64,000 nucleotides of DNA from Legionella gratiana (lineage in GTDB: Bacteria; Pseudomonadota; Gammaproteobacteria; Legionellales; Legionellaceae): contig NZ_LNYE01000022.1 of assembly GCF_001467695.1 (NCBI RefSeq), positions 318,058-382,057 of the forward strand, written 5' to 3'. A program made the translations under genes and the position numbers. Below the pieces are notes generated by a model. It was not told where the DNA came from, searched no databases, and was given only the letters and a program-made list of their open reading frames with translations. Shown here piece by piece: positions 35,283 through 44,874 of the stretch. The first letter of the stretch is position 1. Every line of letters begins with the position of its first letter.

Positions 35283-36374
35283 ATGAGTCGCATGCTTCTC
35301 TTTACTTCAGGACTCATTGTAATATGGATTATTGGTTATTTTCTCATTGTAGGAAGCCATGTATTAATTCCTTTTGTCATTGCCATTTTTATTTGGCATC
35401 TTCTTAATACCATTAGTAGTACAATTCAACGAATACCAATGGTAGGTACTCGGCTTCCTAGTTGGTTAAGTATGATTTTTGCTTTGGTAATTCTTGCTGT
35501 TTTTATTTTTATTTTTATGAACATCATTACGCATAACGTCAATAACGTCATTGCCGCATCCAATCGCTATCAAGAAAATTTATTAGCCATTTTTAGCAAT
35601 ATTGATAAAAAGCTCCATATTGAAATTTTATCGAGTCTGAATCAAATGATAAAATCACTTAATTTACAAACGGTTTTAATCAATGCTTATGGAGTATTCT
35701 CAACTCTTGCAAGTTCTACCGTACTCATCTTGTTGTACGTTGCATTTTTATTTGCGGAGCAATATTTTTTTCTCAAAAAAATCGATGCACTTTTTCCTTC
35801 TTTAGAAAATCGCATACTCGTCAACAACATCTTGAATCATATTGTAGTTAATACCCAAACTTATCTAGGATTAAAATCAATTTTGAGTATTATCACCGCC
35901 ATTGCAAGTTGGATTATTATGAAATGGGTAGGACTTGATTTTGCAGAGTTTTGGGCACTTCTGATTTTCTTTCTCAACTTTATACCAAACATTGGCGCGA
36001 TCATTGCAATTGCTTTTCCTGCTTCTTTAGCAATAGTACAATTCACTGGCTGGATTCCTTTCACAAAAATCATCTTTGGTTTAGGAACAGTACAATTTAT
36101 TGTAGGAAATATAATTGAACCTCGTTACTTAAGTAATTCATTGAATTTAAGCCCGCTAGTAATCCTATTTGCCTTGGCCGTCTGGGGTGATATATGGGGA
36201 CTACTAGGCATGTTTCTAGCGGTACCAATCACCGTAATGATGATGATTATCTTTGCTCATTTTGAAAAGACAAGGCCGATTGCTATTCTTTTATCTCGCG
36301 ATGGCAATGTCTTTAGAACTTATGAATTATTGCCTGTAGAAAATCTACCTGACCAAAACTGGTCTCAATATTAA
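35283..36374 (+). CDS. AI-2E family transporter-like membrane protein
   Basis: 363-residue polytopic membrane protein with about eight hydrophobic segments. The C-terminal half contains the family segment WALLIFFLNFIPNIGAIIA and GNIIEPRYLSNSLNLSPLVI. Family members (TqsA, PerM-like) export signals, ions or small molecules; specificity cannot be predicted. An AAAGGAACT lies 5 to 10 bases upstream. Monocistronic, with a GC-rich hairpin after the stop. Confidence 0.85.
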   Translation: MSRMLLFTSGLIVIWIIGYFLIVGSHVLIPFVIAIFIWHLLNTISSTIQRIPMVGTRLPSWLSMIFALVILAVFIFIFMNIITHNVNNVIAASNRYQENLLAIFSNIDKKLHIEILSSLNQMIKSLNLQTVLINAYGVFSTLASSTVLILLYVAFLFAEQYFFLKKIDALFPSLENRILVNNILNHIVVNTQTYLGLKSILSIITAIASWIIMKWVGLDFAEFWALLIFFLNFIPNIGAIIAIAFPASLAIVQFTGWIPFTKIIFGLGTVQFIVGNIIEPRYLSNSLNLSPLVILFALAVWGDIWGLLGMFLAVPITVMMMIIFAHFEKTRPIAILLSRDGNVFRTYELLPVENLPDQNWSQY

Positions 36375-36385
36375 GCGCATCAGCA

Positions 36386-36407
36386 CGCGCTCACATCAAT
36401 GAGCGCG
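36386..36407 (+). terminator. Hairpin after the AI-2E-type gene
   Basis: Perfect 8-bp stem CGCGCTCA / TGAGCGCG with loop CATCAA, 11 bp after the stop. There is no T-run, so termination strength is uncertain. Confidence 0.5.
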
Positions 36408-36429
36408 CTGCCACACGCAAGTTGGAAGG

Positions 36430-36480
36430 TAACAGGCCGTTTAACGACATAAAAGGCAATTCTATCCCTTTTACGTTATT
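36430..36480. repeat. B-type palindromic repeat between convergent genes
   Basis: TTAACGACATAAAAGGCAATTCTATCCCTTTTACGTTATTTA carries both arms of the B-type stem in degenerate form. It overlaps the stop of the VOC gene at 36476. Confidence 0.55.
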
Positions 36481-36859
36481 TATTTTTTGATTCCCAAAAT
36501 GCAACGTGCGCACCCGTCGGGTCTTTAATAATTGCAAAAAGCCCCATATCCCCTACATGAGTAACCCCTTTTATTTCTTGAGCACCATGCTGTTTTGCTT
36601 TTTCCAAAGTTTCTGCAACATTATTTACCAAAATATAAGCCATCCAATGTGGGGGAATCCTATTTTGTTGATCTTTAGGGATTTGCCATATACCTGCAAT
36701 TTCTTGATCCCCTGATTGAACAAGAGTATACGTCATTTCTTCAGAATGAATTTCTTTATAGTGCCAACCTAATAATTGACTGTAAAATTCTTTGGATCTT
36801 TTTACATCAGCAGTAGCTAATTCGTTCCAACAAAATTGACCTATTGCATGTTGCGACAT
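36476..36859 (-). CDS. VOC (glyoxalase-like) protein, paralog of the lanthipeptide-linked VOC
   Basis: 127 residues, a single VOC unit aligned end to end with the protein at 4130-4522: both share FCWNELAT/FCWSELAT, KEFY, IPKDQQ, IPPHWM and DPTGAH-AFW. Most of the chain is identical or conservative, so the two arose by duplication. Substrate unknown. It stands alone between an AI-2E-type gene and the YbjQ protein. Confidence 0.75.
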   Translation of the reverse strand: MSQHAIGQFCWNELATADVKRSKEFYSQLLGWHYKEIHSEEMTYTLVQSGDQEIAGIWQIPKDQQNRIPPHWMAYILVNNVAETLEKAKQHGAQEIKGVTHVGDMGLFAIIKDPTGAHVAFWESKNK

Positions 36860-36909
36860 AATTATTTCCTTATATTATTTTTTAGAACCTTTGAATAATA
36901 GCTCAAATT

Positions 36910-38148
36910 TTAAGAGTGGAAAATCGAATTAAAATAATGAAGAAATAATTGGAACATAATAAGAACAAAGATAACTAAAGGAATCACTAAAGAATATGTA
37001 CCCTTATTTATAGGTTTGGCTCCAGTGTTGACGTTTACATTCATACTGTTGAAATTTGTTGAATCATAAAAAGTATCTTTATCAACAATTATTGCTTGGG
37101 GCGGTAATTGTTCTGATTCAGTTTTTATACGATTATTTTTCTTTACTGCTGTGCCTATAGCTAAAAATTCGATTAAGCCATTACCCAATTGATAGACATA
37201 CGTTTTAACTCCTACTACATCATCAGCACCTAGGGCTTGAGCTTCCTCATTGATTATTGCCAATGCATTTTCACGTGCATGATAAATCATACGCGTTAAT
37301 TCATTAATTTCCCCACGAACAAATGCTTTAATTGTTGAAGTAATCCCACCAATTAATCCCAAAGAATAAACCGAAGTACCCAACAATAACTTCATGGGAG
37401 TATACCCCATATGCGCCATATTCCACATTTCAATATTAGTCATATCACTTGTTACTATATCGTTACCCGGTTCTCCTGTTAATTGAGGATTATGAGAAGC
37501 AGTTCCTATCATGAGCATTTCATTAACGCCTCCAAAAGGTAAAACCGTTGTTTTAATGCCAAGAACAGCATTAGCTTTATACTGTCTGGCATGTGTCATG
37601 ATACGTGTTAAAGCTAAGTGCCTGGTTTTATTAAAAATATCAGAATATTCCTTAATTTCACCACGTCCTAATGTTTTCAAACCTCCAATAATACCGCGCC
37701 CCAACCCCATAGAATAAGCAACATTACCAAAAGAAAAACAAATCGGTTTGAAGCCAGCATCAAGTTGTGCATACAACTCCTGACCATCGGCCGAAGTTGA
37801 AAATTTCTCCTTATTTGCACCTTCATCGCCATAGATCACTGATCCTATCGACAAAAATTCTACATTTGCTCCATGAAAAATCAGCTGACTTGTAACACCA
37901 GTAATTCCAGTCGCATTCTTGCTGACTGCTTCTTCTAGCATACGTTTATATGCTGTTTCTCTGCCTTCTTCGATGAGAGAGGTAATTTGCGTTAACTCAC
38001 CGCCTAATATCACTTTAAAACTTGAGCCTACGCTTCCAATAATGCCTAAAGAGCGGACACTATTTCCAACTACTATAGGACCAGGGGAGTAATTTTTAAG
38101 CTGTAAACAAAAGAGTTCATTACCTGATAATCCTGTAGTAACTGCCAT
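36910..38148 (-). CDS. Triple YbjQ (UPF0145/DUF74) protein with C-terminal membrane anchor
   Basis: 412 residues made of three YbjQ-like modules of roughly 110 residues (about 18-120, 138-235, 255-345). Each has the pattern S-x-G-[IL] ... G-E-[IL] ... R ... A ... A-x-[AG] ... G. Most YbjQ proteins are single modules of about 105 residues forming pentamers. A linker and a final hydrophobic segment (about 385-405) would anchor it in the membrane with the modules on one side. Function unknown; the old metal-binding label is weak. Monocistronic. Confidence 0.75.
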   Translation of the reverse strand: MAVTTGLSGNELFCLQLKNYSPGPIVVGNSVRSLGIIGSVGSSFKVILGGELTQITSLIEEGRETAYKRMLEEAVSKNATGITGVTSQLIFHGANVEFLSIGSVIYGDEGANKEKFSTSADGQELYAQLDAGFKPICFSFGNVAYSMGLGRGIIGGLKTLGRGEIKEYSDIFNKTRHLALTRIMTHARQYKANAVLGIKTTVLPFGGVNEMLMIGTASHNPQLTGEPGNDIVTSDMTNIEMWNMAHMGYTPMKLLLGTSVYSLGLIGGITSTIKAFVRGEINELTRMIYHARENALAIINEEAQALGADDVVGVKTYVYQLGNGLIEFLAIGTAVKKNNRIKTESEQLPPQAIIVDKDTFYDSTNFNSMNVNVNTGAKPINKGTYSLVIPLVIFVLIMFQLFLHYFNSIFHS

Positions 38149-38260
38149 TATTTATTTCTCTAAAAAATATTCTTATATACATAGTGTAGTTGCTCTTTGT
38201 AATATAAAGAGTGAAAAATCCTTAATGTGAGAAAAAATCTTCCTATTTGGAATCAAAAAT

Positions 38261-39046
38261 ATGAAGCGAAAGTTGCTTAAACTTTTTATTGGTACTTTTT
38301 ATGCCCATACTCTTTATGCAGACTCTGATAATCCTTGTAGCGACATGTTGAATGTCGTAAACAGCCCAAGTTATCTCAGCAGTCCATGTTCCATACCCTT
38401 TAAAAAAGTCTTAATTGAATTAAACTATATTGATCAGCAACTCAATGGTCATCAAGGTGTCCAGCAAAGCGTTCCCAATGCAGAAATTCGTTTTGGTTTG
38501 CCATATAACAATGAATTCGATATCAATCCTCCTACGTACATTCAGCAAAAAAGTTTCCCTGGCTCAGGAAATACCACCACCTTTTTTACCTTCAAACACT
38601 CTATCTATTACAATCAACAATGGATATTTGCTGTAGAAGAAATTGTCAATACACCGGGGGGAAGTGCTGCTTATGGAAGTCATGGCTGGGGATCGACGTT
38701 TAATGGTGTTGCCAACTATACGATTAATGACTACTTAAGTTTCGCTGGGATGCTTGGTATAAGCAGGATTAGCGATCCCTCGCTTAATGGGGGGCATTAT
38801 TTTAATAGTATTAACCCGGATGTCGTTTTAAGTTATTCAATAAGCGACAAACTCCTCCTTTACGGTGAAGTATATGGGCAAAGTAAAATTAGCGCAGAAG
38901 AGGGTGCGGGTTTTAACTTTGATAGCGGAATTTTATTTCATATTTATCCCAATACAGTGGTAAGTATCAGTGGAGGACAACAACTTTATAATTATTTAGG
39001 TGGATTTACACATTACATTAATTTTGCAATGTGTGTGATGATGTAA
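38261..39046 (+). CDS. Exported beta-rich protein, probably outer membrane
   Basis: 261 residues with an N-terminal signal peptide (cleavage near YA at about 20). Alternating strands with aromatic ends (ADNLLLYGEVYGQSK-like hairpins; IDQQLNGHQGVQQ near 50; FTHYINF at the C-terminus) indicate an outer-membrane barrel similar to MetA-type transporter proteins. Two Cys near 26 and 42 may pair. Its last 29 bp overlap the end of the convergent gene at 39018. Confidence 0.6.
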   Translation: MKRKLLKLFIGTFYAHTLYADSDNPCSDMLNVVNSPSYLSSPCSIPFKKVLIELNYIDQQLNGHQGVQQSVPNAEIRFGLPYNNEFDINPPTYIQQKSFPGSGNTTTFFTFKHSIYYNQQWIFAVEEIVNTPGGSAAYGSHGWGSTFNGVANYTINDYLSFAGMLGISRISDPSLNGGHYFNSINPDVVLSYSISDKLLLYGEVYGQSKISAEEGAGFNFDSGILFHIYPNTVVSISGGQQLYNYLGGFTHYINFAMCVMM

Positions 39047-40559
39047 CCTCCTCAAATGGATCAGAACATAGTGAAATTGTATCTTCTGAATTTAAGAGTC
39101 GATAAACATCGTGAGGAGTTTTTTCGTTATTTAATCGTTGTTTTTGATAAGCACCATTGATGCAATAAGTCATATAAGCAAGTGTTAGACCAATAGCAAT
39201 GGGCCATGAAGCCGCAGCTGCAGTGATAATAAATGCCATTCCACCAACATTAAATGCTACTGTTTTCCAGAACTGTTGATAGCTTTGAGCGCATTCTTTA
39301 TTAAGAACACTGATTAGTTGTTGATGGTGTTCATCGTTTAAGAGTGCTCCATTCACTAATTCACGTTGTACGGTTCGTTTCGCTTTTTGATAGTTCTTAT
39401 ATTCCTCTGAGGCGTTATACAAAGCATTGCCAAGCAGACTAAAGAACGCAAGCCCCGCTAGAGCGAGTGGTCCAGTGCATAACATACTGATTGCAAAACT
39501 GGTAGCAATGATATTTGCTGCGAGGATGTTTATCGCAAAATAGGAGCATTGCGCCTCCCACTCATCATTTAACACGTCAATCTGGCGCTGAATTACTGCA
39601 TACTCAAAAGATGTTGCATCTTTTTGCTGAGCTTGCAATTCTTGTAAGCGTTCACTGTGTTGGTTTGCTTCAAAAACCCACTGTGTCAAAAGCAGCAGAC
39701 TGTCGAAAATCAGAAAAGTAACAACGATTGGGGAAACAAATGATTGGGCAATATGAAAAAAGTTAGTGTACGTAGTCAATAAACCCACTGTAGCCCACAC
39801 CAAGTCACTGGCCATGACAAAACCACGTTTCGCCATTTCTTGCTGGAGAACTTTATTGACCAATAATTCTTCCCTTAATGCTGCCTGTATCACATGCTTG
39901 ATCATCAGTATCAGATTAAGAATAAAACGAAACGCATAAAGCGCGATACCCAAATTAGTTATTACTTCACTTGATTTATTTAAAAAATCCATTCCTTCAT
40001 TAAAACTATAGGGATTACCAAGTATTTGATTTACTTCTTGGACGAGGTCAGCAACAGAACTCTTTTGCAAATAAATAATAAGATATTTGGCTAAACCACG
40101 ACCATAAGTAAATCGAGATCGGTTAGTATTCAGATTGCCAACACATTTGCGCAGTTCAGAAATGCTCATAAAAATAGACAAAAAATTCTGAACATTAATT
40201 CTTAATTCGTTTAATAAAAAGTCAGGAAATTGATCCCTTATTTTTTCTTTCTTTACGAGATCTTCAGCAAAAAGCGCTTCTATTTCTTTGCGGAGTTGTT
40301 TTAATTTTTGCAGATCAGAACTTACATAATCATTTTGGTAATATAAAATCAATACATCACATAAGAACAACAAATAAAATACCGCTTCATTATCTTTTAA
40401 CCAATAAGACTTATTCGATAAAACAACTTGATATAATAAAAAAAACTCCTTTCGTAATTGTTCCAAACTAAATTCATCTTCTTTAAATGAAAAATTGCTT
40501 TTTTTATATGAATTATTAAAAAAAGCATGCTTTATGAGGCTTATTTGGGATTTTCTCAT
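39018..40559 (-). CDS. Orphan membrane-associated protein, candidate secreted effector
   Basis: 513 residues with no recognised domain. Helical charged region to about 190, hydrophobic segments at about 205-220, 260-295, 345-385 and 445-470, and coiled-coil-like stretches between. There is no signal peptide. The C-terminus is acidic then Ser/Thr-rich (DPFEEVTSSHTLQN), compatible with a Dot/Icm signal but not diagnostic. Paired hydrophobic helices are common in Legionella effectors that insert in host membranes. Convergent overlap of 29 bp with the previous gene. Confidence 0.5.
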   Translation of the reverse strand: MRKSQISLIKHAFFNNSYKKSNFSFKEDEFSLEQLRKEFFLLYQVVLSNKSYWLKDNEAVFYLLFLCDVLILYYQNDYVSSDLQKLKQLRKEIEALFAEDLVKKEKIRDQFPDFLLNELRINVQNFLSIFMSISELRKCVGNLNTNRSRFTYGRGLAKYLIIYLQKSSVADLVQEVNQILGNPYSFNEGMDFLNKSSEVITNLGIALYAFRFILNLILMIKHVIQAALREELLVNKVLQQEMAKRGFVMASDLVWATVGLLTTYTNFFHIAQSFVSPIVVTFLIFDSLLLLTQWVFEANQHSERLQELQAQQKDATSFEYAVIQRQIDVLNDEWEAQCSYFAINILAANIIATSFAISMLCTGPLALAGLAFFSLLGNALYNASEEYKNYQKAKRTVQRELVNGALLNDEHHQQLISVLNKECAQSYQQFWKTVAFNVGGMAFIITAAAASWPIAIGLTLAYMTYCINGAYQKQRLNNEKTPHDVYRLLNSEDTISLCSDPFEEVTSSHTLQN

Positions 40560-40697
40560 AAAAGAACCATAGAAAAGAGTTGATAAATTGTACTATGGCT
40601 GCTTAAAAAATGATTAAAACAATAGTGTTAATTTTTTGCAAAAAAACAGTTAAGCCTAGAAAAAGCTCCAAAAATAGAATGAATAAAAATAGATTTA

Positions 40698-41972
40698 ATG
40701 AGAGCACTCCACAAAAACCCTCTTTTTTTTATAAAAACTAATTGGTACACTCATGCAAAAACACTCCTAAATTCGAGATATAAGTTGACTCTTGATGCAG
40801 ATAATCCTTTAAATTCTAATGAAAAAAATCCATCAGGAGAGAAGGTTGTTATTATCATACCGACATATAATGAAGCTTCAGTCATTCAAGCAACAATAGA
40901 ACAAATATTTGCATCAGTTCAATTAGTGGATCAATACGATATTCATATTTTAATTTTTGACAGTGCCTCTACAGATGACACCCAACAAATAGTTACTTCC
41001 CTGCAAAAAAAGTACCTTACATTGCATTTAAAACAAGAGCTAACCAAATCAGGCCTTGGTTCTGCTTATTTGCAAGCAATGAATTATGCATTAACGTATC
41101 TTAATGCAGATATTGTTTTTGAGTTTGATGCTGATCTTTCGCATCAGCCCAAATATATTCTTCCTATGTTGGACAAGCTTAAAACTTATGATTGTGTCGT
41201 AGGAAGCCGTTATGTTAAGGGAGGAAGAATTCCCAAAAACTGGGAATTACACCGTAAGCTGTTTTCTATATTAGGTAATTATGTTGCACGAGCTGTTCTG
41301 ACGCCTAAATATAAAGATTTCACCAGTGGATTTCGAGCGACACGTCGGCAACAATTGATGAAAGTTCTTCCTCAGCAATTTCTTACCAATCATTATGCGT
41401 ATAAAATTCAGCTACTGTGGCTATTGCATAAGAACAACGCAAAAATTTGTGAGTATCCAATTAACTTTATTGATCGGAATATGGGTTATAGTAAACTACC
41501 CAAAAATAGTATTATTGACTCATTGCGCGTCGTTTTTATGTTGCGTTATTATGAAATTAAGCGTTATATAGCTATGTGTCTAGTTGGCTCTTTGGGAGTT
41601 ATCGTACAATTTACTACATACAATATTTTGCGCAGCCACCTCTCTTTTCCTCCTTTTGAAGCATCAAGAATCGCAATTGCTGCCGCCATTATCAATAATT
41701 TTATTTTGAATAATAAATTTACATTTAGAGTTAAAAGCAAAATACCTCGATCAATGAAAATAAAGCGCTTAATTATTTTTGTTCTTTATTCTGTATTTAT
41801 AATCTACTTGCAAAGCTATTGGTTACATTTTGGCGTTCTCTTCTTTGGTAAAGGACCTATTCAAGAAAATATAATTATGGGTTTTGGCATAGGTTTAATA
41901 TCGCTTTTAAATTATTACATTTATTCTCGCCATGTATGGCCAGATAAGCACATCTCGCTGGAAAAACACTGA
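40698..41972 (+). CDS. GT2 polyprenyl-phosphate glycosyltransferase with GtrA-like domain
   Basis: 424 residues. An N-terminal family-2 domain (about 50-285) has VIIIPTYNEASVI, FDSASTDDT and FEFDADLSHQP (DxD-type metal site), as in dolichol-phosphate mannosyltransferase-like enzymes. The C-terminal GtrA-like domain has four membrane helices (about 290-410). It moves a sugar from a nucleotide donor to undecaprenyl phosphate and may help flip it. The stop overlaps the next gene's start by one base (TGATG), so the two are coupled; the partner is the transferase that would use the lipid-linked sugar. Confidence 0.82.
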   Translation: MRALHKNPLFFIKTNWYTHAKTLLNSRYKLTLDADNPLNSNEKNPSGEKVVIIIPTYNEASVIQATIEQIFASVQLVDQYDIHILIFDSASTDDTQQIVTSLQKKYLTLHLKQELTKSGLGSAYLQAMNYALTYLNADIVFEFDADLSHQPKYILPMLDKLKTYDCVVGSRYVKGGRIPKNWELHRKLFSILGNYVARAVLTPKYKDFTSGFRATRRQQLMKVLPQQFLTNHYAYKIQLLWLLHKNNAKICEYPINFIDRNMGYSKLPKNSIIDSLRVVFMLRYYEIKRYIAMCLVGSLGVIVQFTTYNILRSHLSFPPFEASRIAIAAAIINNFILNNKFTFRVKSKIPRSMKIKRLIIFVLYSVFIIYLQSYWLHFGVLFFGKGPIQENIIMGFGIGLISLLNYYIYSRHVWPDKHISLEKH

Positions 41973-43378
41973 TGATAAGCACACCACGTAGCATTTATCT
42001 ATGCCTTTTTCTTTATTTTGCGCTGATGTTAGGGATAGCCCCTATTAATATTTTATCTTTTGATACTTATTATTATTGGGATTGGAGTCGCCATCTTGCG
42101 TTATCCTATTATGATGGCTCCCCCATGATTGCCTACTTTATTAAGTGCGCAACCTTATTATTTGGCGATAATCTTTTTGCCTTAAATTTTGTAGGCATTA
42201 TTGTAACCGTAATTTGTTGTGGTGTTATCTACAAAACCGCTCGATTTTTTTTACCCTACGAAGCAAGCTGGATTGCTGCGTTGTCGTGGTTATTCTCGCC
42301 ACTTGTCACGATGGACATCCTAAAACAAACTACCTATGACACTCCTCTTACTTTATTTTGGGCATTAACCTTGTATTACACAGTAAAATGGATACAAACG
42401 AACCAAATAAAAGAATTATATTTTATTGGTATTAGTGCAGGTTTGATGATGCTATCGAAATATACAGGCATTGTCTTAATTCTATCCTTACTCATTTTTT
42501 TAATGTTCAGTACTTACCGTTCTATTTTTAAAACAAAGCATTTTTATTTTGCCACCATTCTTGCGATCATTATTTTTAGCCCAGTAATCCTATGGAATTA
42601 CCAAAATCATTGGCAATCTTTTATCTATCAATTGACCACTCATCGATTAAATCATGCCGTTACGCCCTTTTATAATGCAATTCAAACTTTTTTTACATCG
42701 TTTCTTCCTGCACTCAATATCATGCTTCTGCCTCCTTTTTTGGTACGTAGCAAAAATTTGGATAAAAAAAATGCTTTAATTGTACGATTATGTCGTATCA
42801 TCTGTTTTACTTTTTTATGTTTTTACCTCTATACAGCAAGTAAAGCCGAAATTAGAACATTTTGGCTCACACCGTATCTAATCAGTAGTACGATTTTATT
42901 TGGATATTGCTATATCATTCTACCTTATCGTAAATTAGCTATTTCCTTAATTGTCACCTATAGTGTGGTTAGCCTTTGTATTCTTATTGATAACACTTCT
43001 AAATTTCATCTCATTAATTCTAAAAAACTTGTCTTTTATCATTTAATGCAACAATTTAACTCTACCTATCCTCAACTGCCTCATACAATTCTTACCTCGG
43101 GTTGGTTTCAAGCACGAATGATGTTTTTTCTTAAAAATAAGCCAACCATCTATACTTTAGGTTGTGGCACAGCGCAAAATCAATACGGATTGTGGAGTAC
43201 AGCGATTCATAAAGAAATTGCAGATAAGACATTAAAAGAAGCACTCTACATTGATAGATATGATAGAAAAAGTTGTTTGAAAAAATACTTTGATCACTGT
43301 GAGAAAATACCTACTCAGAAATATCCTTTTAGGCATAAAGAATATGCCTTGAACGTTTATCGATGCCAAAATTTATAA
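41972..43378 (+). CDS. ArnT/PMT-like membrane glycosyltransferase
   Basis: 468-residue polytopic membrane protein with about 11-12 hydrophobic segments. The first loop contains DTYYYWDWSRHLALSYYDGSPM, with the acidic/aromatic pattern of the GT-C fold active site. Family members transfer a sugar from polyprenyl phosphate to lipid A, protein or polysaccharide on the periplasmic side. It is translationally coupled to the GT2-GtrA gene, which would supply the lipid-linked sugar. Confidence 0.78.
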   Translation: MISTPRSIYLCLFLYFALMLGIAPINILSFDTYYYWDWSRHLALSYYDGSPMIAYFIKCATLLFGDNLFALNFVGIIVTVICCGVIYKTARFFLPYEASWIAALSWLFSPLVTMDILKQTTYDTPLTLFWALTLYYTVKWIQTNQIKELYFIGISAGLMMLSKYTGIVLILSLLIFLMFSTYRSIFKTKHFYFATILAIIIFSPVILWNYQNHWQSFIYQLTTHRLNHAVTPFYNAIQTFFTSFLPALNIMLLPPFLVRSKNLDKKNALIVRLCRIICFTFLCFYLYTASKAEIRTFWLTPYLISSTILFGYCYIILPYRKLAISLIVTYSVVSLCILIDNTSKFHLINSKKLVFYHLMQQFNSTYPQLPHTILTSGWFQARMMFFLKNKPTIYTLGCGTAQNQYGLWSTAIHKEIADKTLKEALYIDRYDRKSCLKKYFDHCEKIPTQKYPFRHKEYALNVYRCQNL

Positions 43379-43814
43379 GTATTCCTATCATATTCTTTGC
43401 CTCAACAATGAATATGATCCGGTTACCGAACTGGATCCGCCATAGTAATCATTTCAGAATAGATTCAATTGCTTTTTTGTAACTCTCCATTAAATTTAAA
43501 TTAACGTGAGTTATTCCGTAAAATGCGCAGCATTTATATGGGATCCAGTTCTAAATAAGAGTTTACAGTTCCCTAATCTTCTTTTAACCTAGAAAAAGCA
43601 GTTGGGACCGTAAGGTAATCTAGAGTAATATCTTATGTATTCGTTCAGGGGTATGCTTGCCTCTTGGTGAAGGTGGAGTTTGAGCGCAGGTTGCACCAAA
43701 TACCGCCTTTCGGTACATGAGGCGTGAACGCTTACTGTCTTATGGATGTCGCTGACCAGCAACATTGCATAAAAATAGGTTATAAAATCACCAAGAATTT
43801 AATAAGGACTATTG
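43379..43814. other. 436-bp intergenic region with A/B/C-type repeat fragments
   Basis: No gene seen. TTAACGTGAGTTATTCCG at about 43502 and GCGCAGCATTTATATGGGAT at 43524-43543 are the outer parts of the A-type element without its stem. A C-type left arm (AAGCAGTTGGGACCGTA) starts near 43597. A GC-richer stretch at 43660-43745 has internal complementarity (TACCGCC / GGTACATGAGGCG) and may be an RNA or a further repeat. Confidence 0.5.
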
Positions 43815-44690
43815 ATGCTCAAAATATTCTTTCTTTTCATCGCATTATTTTCTTCAATTTGTTTTGCAGAGGAACGAGAAATCGCCATTACAATAGATGA
43901 TTTACCTCTTGTTGCTTCAAGAATGAATACGCCAGGAAATAAGCAACGATCCACTGAGCGTTTTACTCAAATTGTACAAGCATTTCAAAAATATAAAGTC
44001 CCAGTTATCGGTTTTGTCATTGCCGGAGCAATAGAAAAGGGGCAATGGGATTTTCTTGAACAATTTCGTCAAGCAGGATTCATGTTAGGTAATCACACCT
44101 ATTCTCATTATAACTTAAATCAGATGAGTGCTGAAAAATACATCGCAGATCTTGACCGTGCCGATAAAATTCTTGAGCCAATCATGACTCACCCTAAATA
44201 TTTTCGTTATCCCTATCTTGCCGAGGGTACTAATGGAAAAAAACAAAAAGTGTATGATTATCTTAAAGAACACAATTACACTATTGCCCCTGTAACGATT
44301 GATAGTAAAGATTTTGAATTTAATGAAATGCTTTATAAGGTTCCCTATCGCTCAAGAGTAAATTACATCCAAAAGCTCAAACCACGCTATCTCGCTTATA
44401 TATGGAAACAAACATTAAAAGCAGAAAAAAAATCAGGTAAAAATGGCAAACAAATATTATTGATTCATGCCAATCTTCTTAATAGTTATGTATTAGGTGA
44501 TATTCTGGAAATGTACCAAAAGAATGGCTATAAATTTATCAGTCTCACTGAAGCATTGAGAAATCCGGCTCCAGTCATTAATTTTTCAACAACTCCTAAG
44601 GGTGTCAGTAAGACCTTAGAAGAAGAACTATTGGGTATCTCCCTGGATGTGCCTAAACAAAATTACGTGACACCCAGTAAAATGGAATAA
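43815..44690 (+). CDS. Exported polysaccharide deacetylase (NodB-like)
   Basis: 291 residues with a signal peptide (cleavage likely after CFA at about 19). The NodB fold is shown by ITIDDLPL (catalytic Asp pair), the metal-binding GNHTYSHYNL (His-x3-His) and RYPYL, with LIHANLL near 225 holding the last His. It would deacetylate an envelope or external glycan in the periplasm. AAGGA precedes ATG 43815 by 6 bases. Confidence 0.85.
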   Translation: MLKIFFLFIALFSSICFAEEREIAITIDDLPLVASRMNTPGNKQRSTERFTQIVQAFQKYKVPVIGFVIAGAIEKGQWDFLEQFRQAGFMLGNHTYSHYNLNQMSAEKYIADLDRADKILEPIMTHPKYFRYPYLAEGTNGKKQKVYDYLKEHNYTIAPVTIDSKDFEFNEMLYKVPYRSRVNYIQKLKPRYLAYIWKQTLKAEKKSGKNGKQILLIHANLLNSYVLGDILEMYQKNGYKFISLTEALRNPAPVINFSTTPKGVSKTLEEELLGISLDVPKQNYVTPSKME

Positions 44691-44700
44691 TAGAGCATTT

Positions 44701-44740
44701 ATCCTAGAAAAGCAGTTGTGTCCTACTGCATTTCTAGGAT
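44701..44740. terminator. Long perfect-ended hairpin, C-type repeat relative
   Basis: ATCCTAGAAA (44701-44710) / TTTCTAGGAT (44731-44740), with an inner CAGT/ACTG pair extending the stem. It lies 11 bp after the deacetylase stop. The AGAAAAGCAGTTG arm links it to the C-type repeat family. It can act as a two-way terminator. Confidence 0.6.
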
Positions 44741-44874
44741 TAGAGTCTGGTTGTACGCTGAAACTATCCCTCAGATCCAGAGTTTAGCTTTAGGGTGTGT
44801 TGAGCAATTGTCAATACACCGTAGTTCCTCAGACTATAATATTATATAGGTGATTAACTAAAACAGGAGGTTCT

